Positions 48,815 through 57,866 of a stretch of DNA of 64,000 bases are shown here, one piece after another; position 1 is the first letter of the stretch, and each line of letters opens with the position of its first letter. The notes beneath the pieces were generated by a model. The model was not told the origin of the DNA and did no database searches. It saw only the letters and a program-made list of their open reading frames with translations. The translations under genes were made by a program, and so were the position numbers. Source of the DNA: DAOUBP01 sp034432655. GTDB lineage: Bacteria; Chloroflexota; Anaerolineae; CG2-30-64-16. The stretch covers positions 1 to 64,000 of the forward strand of contig DAOUBP010000152.1 in the NCBI GenBank assembly GCA_034432655.1, read 5' to 3'.

Positions 48815-49905
48815 GTCGTACGCGCCTGGGATTGATCGTATGCGTGGGAGCAGTGATGTTGCTGGCCGCATGTAGTGGCGGTGGGCAACCGGATGTCCAG
48901 GCCACCGTGCAGGCGGCGATCGCTGCCACCTCGGAGGCGCAGACGGCTCTCCAGTCCACGGTGGCCGCGGCTGTGGCCGCGACCCAGGCTGCGCAGGCTC
49001 CAGCCGCAGCGACGGCTGAGGTGCTTACTACCACGCCTGCGCCGCCCAGCACCACATCGCTCGCGACCGTTGCTGCGCTCACGGCCACGCCGGAGACGCC
49101 GGTGGCTACTCCCACATCACCTGCGCCTGCCTGTACCGTCGTGACCGATCGGCTCAATCTGCGTTCTGGCCCAGGTACGGTTTTTCCGGCCCTGGCCACT
49201 TTGCCGGCCGGCAGCGCGTTGCAGCCGGTGTCTTTCATGGCCCGCGGCTTCCCCAGCGGGTCATGGATCGAGGTCCAGCGACCCGCCGACGGCATGCGCG
49301 GTTGGGTCAGCGCGGGCCAGCAGTTCGTGGCGTGCAACTTCGACCCGGCGACCCTGCCGGCGGGCGTCTCGCCGCCTACCCCCACCCCGCGGCCTCCGAC
49401 GGCCACGCCTACGCCCGTCAACACGGTGGCCGTCGCGCCCACCCGCATCCAGGTCGCCAACATCGTGCCGGTGGACGGCAGCGACGGTAACAGGAGCCTG
49501 GGCAACGATCGGGGCGTCAATGGGGGGCGCAACATCCTGTTGCCCGGTCCCGGTTCCATTGCGGGTGATGGGACGGTGGTCTTCCGGGACAGTGTCGTGT
49601 TTCAGGTTGAGGTGTTCGACCGGAACGTCGGCCAGTACGATGGCGCCGGCATCCGGGATGTGACGTTCAAGATCAGTGACGGGACCGGCAACGTCGTCCA
49701 TCAGCGCACCGAGTACAACGCCGGCTATTGTGTCTTCGGGGGCGGCGAGCCGACCTGCACCGTATGGCGTTTCTCAGAGCATGGCGGTCGCTGGCCGGGC
49801 GGTGCAGCGCTCCGCTACGGCGACCACAGCGTCCAGATTGACATCGTGCCGCAGAATGGCCAGGGCGTGACCTGGTTCTGGCGGTTCCGCATTGCGAACC
49901 CGTGA
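48811..49905 (+). CDS. SH3b-domain lipoprotein of the eCIS locus
   Basis: The 364-residue protein has a signal with lipobox LLAAC, a long Ala/Thr/Gln-rich linker (about 25-105), and a bacterial SH3 domain (about 108-175) with TDRLNLRSGPGTVFPALATL and MRGWVSAGQQFVAC. A second Pro/Thr linker precedes a C-terminal beta domain of about 140 residues (VVFRDSVVFQVEVFDRNVGQ, VTWFWRFRIANP). The start overlaps the CHAT stop, so both are translated together. It may sit outside the membrane with the CHAT protein's outer part. The C-terminal domain is not recognised. Confidence 0.75.
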   Translation: MSRTRLGLIVCVGAVMLLAACSGGGQPDVQATVQAAIAATSEAQTALQSTVAAAVAATQAAQAPAAATAEVLTTTPAPPSTTSLATVAALTATPETPVATPTSPAPACTVVTDRLNLRSGPGTVFPALATLPAGSALQPVSFMARGFPSGSWIEVQRPADGMRGWVSAGQQFVACNFDPATLPAGVSPPTPTPRPPTATPTPVNTVAVAPTRIQVANIVPVDGSDGNRSLGNDRGVNGGRNILLPGPGSIAGDGTVVFRDSVVFQVEVFDRNVGQYDGAGIRDVTFKISDGTGNVVHQRTEYNAGYCVFGGGEPTCTVWRFSEHGGRWPGGAALRYGDHSVQIDIVPQNGQGVTWFWRFRIANP

Positions 49906-49932
49906 TGGCTGGTGGATCACAAGGAGTTTACC

Positions 49933-50835
49933 ATGGGCGCTTTACGCATCTGTTTGTTCGGTCGTGTGCGTGTCGCCCTGGAGGGGGGCGCCCAGGAGAT
50001 CAGGATGACGCCAACAGCCCAAACCCTGTTGGCCTTCCTGTTGCTCCAGCGCACCTTCAGCCCGCGCGATGTGTTGGCCAGCCTGTGTTGGGGCGATCAG
50101 CCTGAAGAACAGGCGCGCAACTGCCTTAATACGGCTCTCTGGAGATTGCGTCGCGCCTTGGAGGGCGATCAGGCATCAACCGACGCGTACCTGCTGACCA
50201 TGCCGACCGGCGAGGTCGGCTTCAACTGGGACAGCAACCACTGGCTGGACGTGGCGACCTTCGAGCACACGGCTCGCCCGGTGTTGGCAGCGCCCGCCAG
50301 CGCATTAACCTCGCAGCAGGTGCAAGGGTTGGAGTCGGCGCTAACGCTGTACACCGGTGACTTGCTGGAGGGGTTCTACGAAGATTGGGCCTTGCGCGAG
50401 CGGGAACGTGTGCGCAGCATGTATCTTGACAGCCTGGCGCGGCTGATGCGCTATCACCATGCGCGCGGGGCGTACACTGATGGGCTGGCCGCGGGGCAGC
50501 AGCTCCTGGCGCACGATCCGTTGCGCGAGGAGATCCACCGCGAGATGATGCGTCTGTATCTCAAGGCCGGCGACCGCGCCCTGGCCGTGCGCCAGTACAA
50601 CCTGTGCCGTGACATCCTGGCCGACGAGCTGGGCATTCCGCCCATGGCTGAAACGCAGGCCCTGTACCACGAGATCCTCGCCATGGACGCTGCTCAGGCC
50701 CTGGCCCCGAAAGCGCCGATGGGGCCTGCCATGTCCGGCGCGTTGCAAGAGCTTCGGAAAGCGATCCGACAGATGGAACACGCGCAAGCGCAGCTAGCGC
50801 GAGCAATGGCACTGGTCGAACGTTTGTCCGGTTGA
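49933..50835 (+). CDS. BTAD-domain transcriptional regulator (SARP/AfsR type)
   Basis: The 300-residue protein has an N-terminal winged-helix of the OmpR/SARP type (ICLFGRVRVALEGGAQEIRM, then QTLLAFLLLQRTFSPRDVLA and LNTALWRLRRAL) and a BTAD helical domain (YTGDLLEGFYEDWALRERER, HDPLREEIHREMMRLYLKAG, QYNLCRDILADELGI). A short coiled-coil tail follows. There is no NB-ARC ATPase domain, so it is the small SARP form. ATG 49933 has AAGGAG seven bases upstream. SARPs commonly activate neighbouring operons, so it may control the injection-system genes. Confidence 0.85.
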   Translation: MGALRICLFGRVRVALEGGAQEIRMTPTAQTLLAFLLLQRTFSPRDVLASLCWGDQPEEQARNCLNTALWRLRRALEGDQASTDAYLLTMPTGEVGFNWDSNHWLDVATFEHTARPVLAAPASALTSQQVQGLESALTLYTGDLLEGFYEDWALRERERVRSMYLDSLARLMRYHHARGAYTDGLAAGQQLLAHDPLREEIHREMMRLYLKAGDRALAVRQYNLCRDILADELGIPPMAETQALYHEILAMDAAQALAPKAPMGPAMSGALQELRKAIRQMEHAQAQLARAMALVERLSG

Positions 50836-50907
50836 AACTGGCTCAGGGGGCGAGCATGGCCAAGGCGAGGGATATGTGATGCGCATGTGATTCGTTTGTG
50901 AGCAAGA

Positions 50908-50953
50908 AGATGTAGAATGCCGTTGCGCGCTCGCGCAACGGCATTCTACATCT
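50908..50953. terminator. Perfect 22-bp palindrome between regulator and structural genes
   Basis: The left arm 50908-50929 (AGATGTAGAATGCCG...) and the right arm 50932-50953 are perfect complements with only two bases between. It ends the regulator transcript and lies just before the small gene at 50973. No T-run follows on the + strand, so it may act as a bidirectional barrier, a stability hairpin or a cruciform site instead of a classic terminator. Confidence 0.5.
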
Positions 50954-50972
50954 CTGGGCTAAGGCTTGTGTC

Positions 50973-51176
50973 ATGGAGACAACGGTGGTCGAGAATGAGG
51001 CTTTCATCGTGCGGGTGTGGCGAGAGCCCCGGGCTGATGTCGAGGGGGGATACGAATGCCGTGGCGTTGTGGAGCACTTACAGAGCGGCCAGCGGCGCTA
51101 CTTCCGCCGTTTGGATGACCTGACCGCGTTCATCCGTGAGAGAGCAGACTTTCGAGATGCACAGGGAATCATTTGA
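50973..51176 (+). CDS. Small conserved-looking protein ahead of the sheath gene
   Basis: The 67-residue acidic/basic protein contains FIVRVWREPRADVEGGYECR and QRRYFRRLDDLTAFIRERAD, the shape of a small alpha/beta fold (two strands, one helix). I have no firm family name. It starts 20 bases after the palindrome and ends about 50 bases before the sheath ATG, so it probably is the first gene of the structural operon. Confidence 0.65.
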   Translation: METTVVENEAFIVRVWREPRADVEGGYECRGVVEHLQSGQRRYFRRLDDLTAFIRERADFRDAQGII

Positions 51177-51224
51177 AGTGTGGCAGCCAGTGCCCCTTCA
51201 CGGCCAGTCAAAGGAGGGTATCCG

Positions 51225-52742
51225 ATGCCGGTGACACCGACCTATCCTGGGGTCTACATCGAGGAGGTCCCCAGCGGCGTGCGCACGATCAGCGGGGTGG
51301 CGACCTCGATCGCCGCGTTTGTGGGCTGGGCTGCCAAGGGGCCGACCGAGCGCGCCCAGCTAGTGCTGAGCTGGGCGGACTTCGAACGCACCTACGGCGG
51401 CCTCGACGTCCGCAGCCTGTTGGGTTACAGCGTCTATCACTTTTTCAACAACGGCGGCCAACAGGCCTACATCGTCCGTTTGACCGCCGGCGATGCAGCT
51501 GTGGCTGAGGTGACCCTGGACAGCAAACTAAAGGTCACGGCCAAGAACGCAGGCGATTGGGCGGAGTCGTATGGGGTCACCGTGAAGCGCCGGGCCGATG
51601 ACTCAACCCGTTTCCGCCTGCAAGTGGTCTACAAGCCCGACAGCACGGCAGCCCCGGTGGTGGTGGAGTCCTTCGAGAACCTTTCGCTGAACAGCCGGGA
51701 TCCGCGTTTTGCGCCTGATGTCCTGGCTGCCGGCTCGGCGATCGTCAACGCGGCGCTGACCGTGCCTCCCAGCCCTGTGCCGTCTTTTAGCGCCGACATC
51801 ACGACCCCGGCCATGCTAGAGAACGGCGCAGACGGCGCAGTGTTGGCCCCCAACGCAGGCCCGTTTGAGACCGCGTTGCAAGCCGGCGGCGGAGACGGCG
51901 GCGTCAACCTGTTACGGCGCGTTGATCTGTTCAACCTCCTGGTTGTGCCGGGCGAGACCAAACCTGCCGTGGTGGCCCAGCTGCAGAAGTTCGCGCGGGA
52001 TCACCGCGCGTTCCTCATCGTGGACAGCAACGAGGGGGATACTTTCGCTGGTCTTGCGGCCGGGCCTGACAACGCCGTGACAGGGGCGGATGCCATCAAT
52101 GCCGCGTTGTATTTCCCATGGGTCAAAGCGCCCGATCCGAAGCAGGAGAATCGCTTGCGCCTCTTCCCGCCCTCCGGCTTTGTGGCCGGGGTCTATGCGC
52201 GTACCGATGTGGCGCGCGGGGTATGGAAGGCACCGGCCGGCACCGAGGCCAGCCTCTCCGGGGTGAGCGGCGTGGCGGTGCCGTTGACCGACCTGGAAAA
52301 CGGGACCCTCAACATCCAGGCCATCAACTGCATCCGCAACTTCAACGTGTACGGCAATGTGGTGTGGGGCGCGCGCACCTTGCAAGGCAACGACGAGCGC
52401 GGCTCGGAGTGGAAGTATGTGCCGGTGCGTCGGCTGGCGCTTTTCCTGGAGGAGAGCCTGTATCGCGGGCTGAAATGGGTGGTGTTCGAGCCCAATGACG
52501 AGCCGCTGTGGGCGCAAATCCGCCTTAACGTGGGCGCGTTCATGCATGACCTGTTCCGCCAGGGCGCGTTCCAGGGTGTGACCCCGCGCGAGGCCTATTT
52601 CGTGAAATGCGATAAAGAAACCACTACCCAGAGCGACCGCAATCGCGGCATCGTCAACATCCTGGTGGGCTTCGCACCGCTCAAGCCGGCCGAGTTTGTG
52701 ATCTTGAAGATCCAGCAGATGGCCGGTCAGTTGCAGGCGTAA
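51225..52742 (+). CDS. eCIS contractile sheath protein
   Basis: The 505-residue protein is a phage tail sheath family member. It starts MPVTPTYPGVYIEEVPSGVR, the classic sheath N-terminus that links subunits, followed by GVATSIAAFVGWAAKGP, FNNGGQQAYIVRL and a variable middle (about 130-300). The conserved C-terminal domain shows FPPSGFVAGVYARTDVARGV, the INCIRNFNVYGNVVWGARTL segment and EPNDEPLWAQIRLNVGAFMH. Sheath contraction drives the inner tube out. AAGGAGG lies about 6 bases upstream. Only one sheath gene is present, unlike the two to three in Afp or PVC loci. Confidence 0.95.
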   Translation: MPVTPTYPGVYIEEVPSGVRTISGVATSIAAFVGWAAKGPTERAQLVLSWADFERTYGGLDVRSLLGYSVYHFFNNGGQQAYIVRLTAGDAAVAEVTLDSKLKVTAKNAGDWAESYGVTVKRRADDSTRFRLQVVYKPDSTAAPVVVESFENLSLNSRDPRFAPDVLAAGSAIVNAALTVPPSPVPSFSADITTPAMLENGADGAVLAPNAGPFETALQAGGGDGGVNLLRRVDLFNLLVVPGETKPAVVAQLQKFARDHRAFLIVDSNEGDTFAGLAAGPDNAVTGADAINAALYFPWVKAPDPKQENRLRLFPPSGFVAGVYARTDVARGVWKAPAGTEASLSGVSGVAVPLTDLENGTLNIQAINCIRNFNVYGNVVWGARTLQGNDERGSEWKYVPVRRLALFLEESLYRGLKWVVFEPNDEPLWAQIRLNVGAFMHDLFRQGAFQGVTPREAYFVKCDKETTTQSDRNRGIVNILVGFAPLKPAEFVILKIQQMAGQLQA

Positions 52743-52754
52743 AGGGAGGCAACC

Positions 52755-53276
52755 GTGGCTCAGTTCAGTGTCAACCCAGGGCGTTTCGATCCCTACAAGA
52801 ATTTCAAATTCCGTGTGAAGTGGGACGGCCGTTACGTCGCCGGGGTCAGCAAGGTCAGCGCGCTGAAGCGCACCACCGAGGTCGTGAAACATCGCGAGGG
52901 CGGCGATCCCTCCAGCAGCCGCAAATCGCCGGGCCGCACCGAATTCGAGGCCATTACCCTGGAGCGCGGGGTCACCCACGACCCTGAGTTTGAGCGGTGG
53001 GCGAACAAGGTGTGGAACTTCGGGTCCGGCCTGGGGGCCGAAGTTTCGCTCAAAGACTTTCGTAAAGACATCATCATCGAGGTCTATAACGAGGCGGGCC
53101 AGTTAGTGCTGGCGTACAAGGTCTACCGCTGCTGGGTTTCCGAGTTCCAGGCCCAGGCCGATCTGGACGCCAACGCCAACGCCGTGCTGATCCAGAGCAT
53201 TAAGCTGGAAAACGAGGGCTGGGAGCGGGATTACGAAGTGGCCGAGCCGTCCGAGCCGTCTTTCGTCGAGCCGTAA
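52755..53276 (+). CDS. eCIS inner tube protein (gp19/Hcp-like)
   Basis: The 173-residue protein is of the T4-like tail tube family (phage_T4_gp19). It shows PYKNFKFRVKWDGRYVAGVS, the KRTTEVVKHREGGDPSSSRK loop, PGRTEFEAITLERGVTHD and YKVYRCWVSEFQAQADLDAN. It stacks as rings inside the sheath and carries cargo. The start is GTG at 52755 with GGGAGG upstream, 12 bases after the sheath stop. Confidence 0.93.
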   Translation: MAQFSVNPGRFDPYKNFKFRVKWDGRYVAGVSKVSALKRTTEVVKHREGGDPSSSRKSPGRTEFEAITLERGVTHDPEFERWANKVWNFGSGLGAEVSLKDFRKDIIIEVYNEAGQLVLAYKVYRCWVSEFQAQADLDANANAVLIQSIKLENEGWERDYEVAEPSEPSFVEP

Positions 53277-53286
53277 AAGAGCCAGG

Positions 53287-54030
53287 ATGCGTGGGCTTTC
53301 AACTGCCGATTTCTTGCACGTGTGGGAGCGTGGGGTTGGGCACTCTGTGGCGCTGTGCAGCCTGGAGATTCTGGTGGCCGCCTGCCCGGAGCTGGGGGCG
53401 CACGCGCTGGCGGACCTGACCGTGGGGCAGCGCGACGCTTTGTTGTTGGAGGTCCGGCAGTTGACTTTCGGCCCCCGGTTGGACGCAACGACCCGCTGCC
53501 CGGCCTGTGCTGAGCTGTTGGAGTTTGCGCTGCAGACGGACGACTTGCGGTTGCCGGGTGTAGAGGCGGCCGGGCAGGGCGATGGCACCATCACATGGAC
53601 GGATGGTCAGGCACGCGTGGTGTATCGTCTGCCGCGGGTGAGTGACCTGGTCGCCATTGCTGATCTGTCCACGCCCCAAGCTGCCTTGTCAGCGTTGTTG
53701 GAAAGGTGCGTGTTGGTGGCGGCGGTGGACGGGGCAGAAGTGCCCGTCCATGCCCTGGCGCCCGAGGTGGTCGAGGAATTGGCGGCCGAGATGGCCGGCC
53801 GCGATCCGCAAGCCGACCTGCAACTGGCCTTGACCTGCCCGGCTTGCGGGCACGGCTGGCAGGCTCCTTTCGATATCGCCGCGTTTCTGTGGGCTGAGAT
53901 CGCGGCAGCCGCCAAACGCCTGTTGCGTGAGGTGCATCTGCTGGCCTGCACCTACGGCTGGCGCGAGGCGGACATCCTGGCGTTGAGTGCCTGGCGGCGG
54001 CAAGCGTACCTCGAGATGATACAGGGATGA
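53287..54030 (+). CDS. Baseplate-assembly-type protein with two zinc ribbons (T4 gp51-like)
   Basis: The 247-residue protein has two CxxC pairs, CPAC at about residue 75 and CPAC at about 181, in a beta-hairpin context (ATTRCPACAELLEFAL, LALTCPACGHGWQAPFDI). The C-terminus is helical (AAAAKRLLREVHLLACTYGW, WREADILALSAWRRQAYLEM). The layout resembles phage T4 baseplate hub assembly protein gp51 homologues, which occur at this position in many eCIS loci. The zinc binding is inferred from the paired cysteines. It starts ten bases after the tube gene. Confidence 0.6.
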   Translation: MRGLSTADFLHVWERGVGHSVALCSLEILVAACPELGAHALADLTVGQRDALLLEVRQLTFGPRLDATTRCPACAELLEFALQTDDLRLPGVEAAGQGDGTITWTDGQARVVYRLPRVSDLVAIADLSTPQAALSALLERCVLVAAVDGAEVPVHALAPEVVEELAAEMAGRDPQADLQLALTCPACGHGWQAPFDIAAFLWAEIAAAAKRLLREVHLLACTYGWREADILALSAWRRQAYLEMIQG

Positions 54031-54031
54031 G

Positions 54032-54796
54032 ATGAACTACCTGGCTGCACTGATAGAACGTGCCCTGGGAACTGCCTTTTCAATCCGCCCACGGGTGCCC
54101 ACAGCCTACGAGCCTGCGCCCGGCAGGCCGCTGCGCGAGCCTTTCGCTGACCGATTGGCGGCCGAACCTCTGGCGGAGTCCGTTGACGGCAGCCAGGAAC
54201 AGGCTGTGCGTATCATCCCGCCGGCAGCCGCGCCGATCCGGGGGCCGGCCGCAGATGCAACGCCGGCCCCTGTTACGTCAGCCCGCCCTCCGACAAGGCC
54301 TCTCAGCTCCGGCGAACGCCTCAACCCGGTTTTGCCCTCAGACACGACACGCCGGCCGGCCGGATCGCTCGCCGATGCGTTTCGTGAGGCTCCCCCCTCG
54401 GCTGACCCGGCGCTGGCGTCAGTTCCGGGGGATCCGGTCTGGCCCTCTGGCGCCGCGCAGGACATGGGGCGAATGGCGCGCTCCCGGGCCGATGAGGGCA
54501 CGTCGGTTTCACTGCCGGAGGTTCGGCCGCGCAGCGAGCTGCAAACAGCGCCGGCCGGGCATTCTGTGGCAGCTCCGGCGCCGCCACGCATCGCACAACC
54601 TGCGCGCATAGATCCTTCGGCCGCGCCCGCCCGCGCTGCAAGCGCAGATGTTGCGACGGTACATATCCGCATCGGTCGGGTTGAGGTGCGGGCTTTGCTG
54701 CAGCCTGGGCCAGGGACTCCTGCGCCGTCGGCGCGGCCGGCGCCCAGGCGCCAGCCCTTGGAGGAGTACCTGGCGGGCAGAGGAGGACGGCCATGA
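54032..54796 (+). CDS. Disordered Pro/Ala/Arg-rich eCIS-locus protein
   Basis: The 254-residue protein has a short helical N-terminus (MNYLAALIERALGTAF), a long low-complexity Pro/Ala/Ser/Arg middle (about 25-200) and a short C-terminal strand motif VATVHIRIGRVEVRALL. Proteins with this layout and this end motif are common in eCIS loci of the same type. It starts two bases after the previous stop, and its own end overlaps the DUF4255 start. Function is unknown; a scaffold or assembly-chaperone role is a guess. Confidence 0.7.
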   Translation: MNYLAALIERALGTAFSIRPRVPTAYEPAPGRPLREPFADRLAAEPLAESVDGSQEQAVRIIPPAAAPIRGPAADATPAPVTSARPPTRPLSSGERLNPVLPSDTTRRPAGSLADAFREAPPSADPALASVPGDPVWPSGAAQDMGRMARSRADEGTSVSLPEVRPRSELQTAPAGHSVAAPAPPRIAQPARIDPSAAPARAASADVATVHIRIGRVEVRALLQPGPGTPAPSARPAPRRQPLEEYLAGRGGRP

Positions 54797-56097
54797 GCAA
54801 CGCCCTGGCCATCGCTGCGGTCACCGCCGTGTTGCGCGATCTGCTGAACAACGGCATCATCGCGCACGACCTGGCTGCTGACGTGGGGGTGGTGCGGGTG
54901 ACCGCCCGGCCGCCCGATACCATCACCGCCGGCCCAGATGAGCCGCCGCAACTCAATCTGTTCTTGTATCAGGTGACGCCCAATCAGGGTTGGCGCAACC
55001 ATGCTTTGCCGTCGCGCGACCAGGCCGGCGGCCGCATAACCAACCCGCCCCTGGCGCTGGACCTGCATTACCTGTTGAGCGCCTACGGCGGGGATGACTT
55101 TGTGGCCGAGATTCTGCTGGGCTATGCGATGCAAATCCTGCACGAGACCCCTGTGCTCGACCGTGCTGCGATCCGCCAGGCGCTGGCGCCTCCTTCCCCT
55201 GTGAGCGGGGCCGTGCTCCCGCCGGCCTTCAGTGCGTTGGCCGCAGCCGACCTGGCCGATCAGGTGGAGCAGATCAAGATCGTGCCGGAACCGCTGAGTA
55301 CCGAGGAGCTCTCGAAGCTGTGGTCTGCTTTCCAGGCGCATTATCGCCTTACTGTCGCCTATAAGGCCTCGGTGGTCCTGATCGAAAGCCAACGGTCCAC
55401 CCGTGCGGCGCTGCCGGTATTGAAGTACAGGAGCTACATCCTGCCGTTGATCCGGCCGCGGATCAGCGCGGTGACCTCGGCCGCGGCGGCAGGGGCCGAC
55501 CCCCGCATCACCGCAACCAGCACCGTGGTTATCGTTGGCGCCGACCTGCGTGGGGAGGTGACCCGTGTCCGCCTGGGTGAAGTTTTCGTGCCGCAGGCCT
55601 CTCTGGAGGTTTCCCCGGAGCGCATCACCTTCCCGTTGGCGGGGATCGCCGGCCTGCGTGCGGGCGTGCAAGGGGTGCAAGTGGTGCTCGAAGTCCTGAT
55701 GGGCGAGCCAGAGCCGGGGATACCGCACCGGGGGGTGGAGTCCAACGCGGCCGCGTTCTTGTTGCATCCGATCATCACCGTGCCGGCGGCCGTCGCGGCC
55801 GCCGCGGGCGTCCTGCCGGTAGGTTTCACACCCGCAGTGGGTAAAGCGCAGCGGGTCACGTTGTACCTGCACGAGTTGAACGCGCCAGATGACCGGTCGG
55901 CCCGCGCCTACAGCTTTCCGGCCCCGCCCGATAACGGCATTCTCGGCCCGGCGACCGAAACCGCATCCATTGATTTCCCGTTTGCCGGTGTGGTGCCCGG
56001 CGATTATCTGGTCATGGCCCAGGTGGACGGCGCGGAGAGCCTTCTAAGTCTGGACGGCAGCGGCCGTTATGCCGCGCCGAGGGTGAAGATCACATGA
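54793..56097 (+). CDS. DUF4255 (Pvc16/Afp16-like) tube-cap protein
   Basis: The 434-residue protein begins with a DUF4255 domain (about 1-190): LAIAAVTAVLRDLLNNGIIA, LNLFLYQVTPNQGWRNHALP and LDLHYLLSAYGGDDFVAEIL. These proteins terminate the tube and sheath at the distal end. The second half (200-434) has two Ig/TIG-like beta domains (VVIVGADLRGEVTRVRLGEV, and FLLHPIITVPAAV onward). It overlaps the preceding and following genes by four bases each. Confidence 0.88.
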   Translation: MSNALAIAAVTAVLRDLLNNGIIAHDLAADVGVVRVTARPPDTITAGPDEPPQLNLFLYQVTPNQGWRNHALPSRDQAGGRITNPPLALDLHYLLSAYGGDDFVAEILLGYAMQILHETPVLDRAAIRQALAPPSPVSGAVLPPAFSALAAADLADQVEQIKIVPEPLSTEELSKLWSAFQAHYRLTVAYKASVVLIESQRSTRAALPVLKYRSYILPLIRPRISAVTSAAAAGADPRITATSTVVIVGADLRGEVTRVRLGEVFVPQASLEVSPERITFPLAGIAGLRAGVQGVQVVLEVLMGEPEPGIPHRGVESNAAAFLLHPIITVPAAVAAAAGVLPVGFTPAVGKAQRVTLYLHELNAPDDRSARAYSFPAPPDNGILGPATETASIDFPFAGVVPGDYLVMAQVDGAESLLSLDGSGRYAAPRVKIT

Positions 56098-57866
56098 TGG
56101 AACCTCGCTGGCTGGATGCAAATCAGGCGTACCTGGCGGCCGAGATCGGCCGGCTGCGCCGCCTGCTGGCATCGCGCGGCCGTGATGGACCCCCCACCGA
56201 GGCCGGGTACGACCCACCACCCTGGCCCGCAACGCTGGTAGACCCGCCCGCGCTGGTGCGCCTGGCCGGGGTCTTCGGCCTGTCCCCTTTCGAGCGCGCT
56301 GTGCTGCTCCTCTGCGCAGCGTATGAGCTGGATACGGCCGTGGCCGGGCTGTGCGGCACGCGGCCCACCTTTGGGATGGCGTTGGGCCTTTTCCCCGACG
56401 GTCACTGGAGCGCGCTGGCTCCGGCCGCTCCACTGCGGTACTGGCGCATGGTGGAGGTCGCCGGTGACGGCGGGTTGACGGGGGCAGGATTGCGCATTGA
56501 CGAGCGGATTCTCCATCACCTGATCGGGGTGGACTACCTGGACGAGCGTCTCACCGCATTGTTGCGGCCCGTGCCAGACCCCCTGGCACCTGAAGCGGCC
56601 CACGTTGACCTGGCGCAGACGATCCTGGCTCGCTGGCAGGCGGAGGGAGGACATCTGCGGGCCAACCTGTTCGGCGACGACGGGGCCGGGCAGCGGGCTG
56701 TGGCGTCCGCGTTGGCCGAGGCGGTCGGCGCCCGGCCCTACCTGCTGGAGGCCGAGGATGTCCCTGCCAATCCCTACGAGCGCGAGACGCTGGTGCGGCT
56801 GTGGGAACGGGAGAGCGCGTTGAGCCCGGTGTTGCTGATGGTGAGTTACGCCGATGAGCCGGGCCGGGCAGCCGTTTCCCTGGTTGAAGCACTGCATGCT
56901 CCGGTCCTGGCCCTGGGGCGGGAGCCGTTGCCCATCGCTGATCTCCCCATGTTTCGTTTGCCGGTGAACCGGCCGCGCTGGGGCAGCCCGGTCCGCAGCA
57001 ACGGCAAGGGGAGCCTGGGTGAACAAGGCCGTCATGATCTGCTGGCCGACCGTTCCCTTCTGGGCCTGACGCAGCGCATCGAGCCGCTGGCCACCTGGGA
57101 AGATTTGGTGCTGCCCCCGGCGCAGATTCTGCTGCTGCGCGAGATCGCCGGGCAGGTGCGACAGCTGGCCACCGTATATGAGACGTGGGGTTTTGCATCG
57201 CGCAGTCAGCGTGGGTTGGGGATCAGCGCACTGTTCGTGGGTGAAAGCGGCACCGGCAAGACGATGGCCGCTGAAGTGCTGGCCAATGAGCTGAAGCTGC
57301 CGCTCTATCGCGTTGACTTGAGCGCCGTGGTCAGCAAGTATATCGGTGAAACGGAGAAGAACCTGCGCCGTGTGTTCGATGCGGCTGAGGCGGCCGGTGC
57401 GATTTTGTTGTTCGACGAGGCGGACGCGCTGTTCGGCAAGCGCAGCGAGGTGAAGGACAGCCACGACCGTTACGCCAACATCGAGGTCAGCTACCTGTTG
57501 CAGCGTATGGAGTCATACGCCGGCCTGGCCATCCTGACCACCAACTTCAAGTCGGCGCTGGACCCTGCCTTCTTGCGCCGTATCCGGTTCGTGGTCAACT
57601 TCCCCTTCCCGGACGCAAGCCAGCGCGCCGAAATCTGGCGGCGCATCTTTCCGCCGCAGACGCCGCTGGACGGGGTAGACATCGGCCGGCTGACCCGGCT
57701 GAGCGTGGCGGGCGGCAACATCCGCAACATTGCGGTCAACGCGGCCTTCCTGGCGGCCGACGCCGGGGAGCGCGTGGGGATGGCGCACCTGCTGCGGGCC
57801 GCGCGGCGCGAGTACGCCAAGCTGGAGAAGCCGTTCAGCGAAGGGGAGTTTGCTGCCGGGCCATGA
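56094..57866 (+). CDS. AAA+ ATPase of the injection system (Afp15/Pvc15-like)
   Basis: The 590-residue protein has an N-terminal helical domain (1-310) and a C-terminal AAA+ domain. Walker A is VGESGTGKTMAAEVLA near residue 383. Walker B is ILLFDEADALFGKRSEVKDS, followed by the NIEVSYLLQRMESYAGLAIL sensor region, TTNFKSALDPAFLRRI with sensor 1 and arginine finger, and FPFPDASQRAEIWRRIF. All catalytic motifs are intact. In eCIS loci this ATPase is near-universal and probably remodels or assembles particles. It is coupled to its neighbours by four-base overlaps. Confidence 0.92.
   Translation: MMEPRWLDANQAYLAAEIGRLRRLLASRGRDGPPTEAGYDPPPWPATLVDPPALVRLAGVFGLSPFERAVLLLCAAYELDTAVAGLCGTRPTFGMALGLFPDGHWSALAPAAPLRYWRMVEVAGDGGLTGAGLRIDERILHHLIGVDYLDERLTALLRPVPDPLAPEAAHVDLAQTILARWQAEGGHLRANLFGDDGAGQRAVASALAEAVGARPYLLEAEDVPANPYERETLVRLWERESALSPVLLMVSYADEPGRAAVSLVEALHAPVLALGREPLPIADLPMFRLPVNRPRWGSPVRSNGKGSLGEQGRHDLLADRSLLGLTQRIEPLATWEDLVLPPAQILLLREIAGQVRQLATVYETWGFASRSQRGLGISALFVGESGTGKTMAAEVLANELKLPLYRVDLSAVVSKYIGETEKNLRRVFDAAEAAGAILLFDEADALFGKRSEVKDSHDRYANIEVSYLLQRMESYAGLAILTTNFKSALDPAFLRRIRFVVNFPFPDASQRAEIWRRIFPPQTPLDGVDIGRLTRLSVAGGNIRNIAVNAAFLAADAGERVGMAHLLRAARREYAKLEKPFSEGEFAAGP

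Noticed and set aside
54106..55872. Minus-strand open frame of 588 codons across the DUF4255 region
   Set aside because: It opposes two well-supported eCIS genes that overlap in ATGA fashion. Its protein is Arg/Gly/His-rich without recognisable domains.
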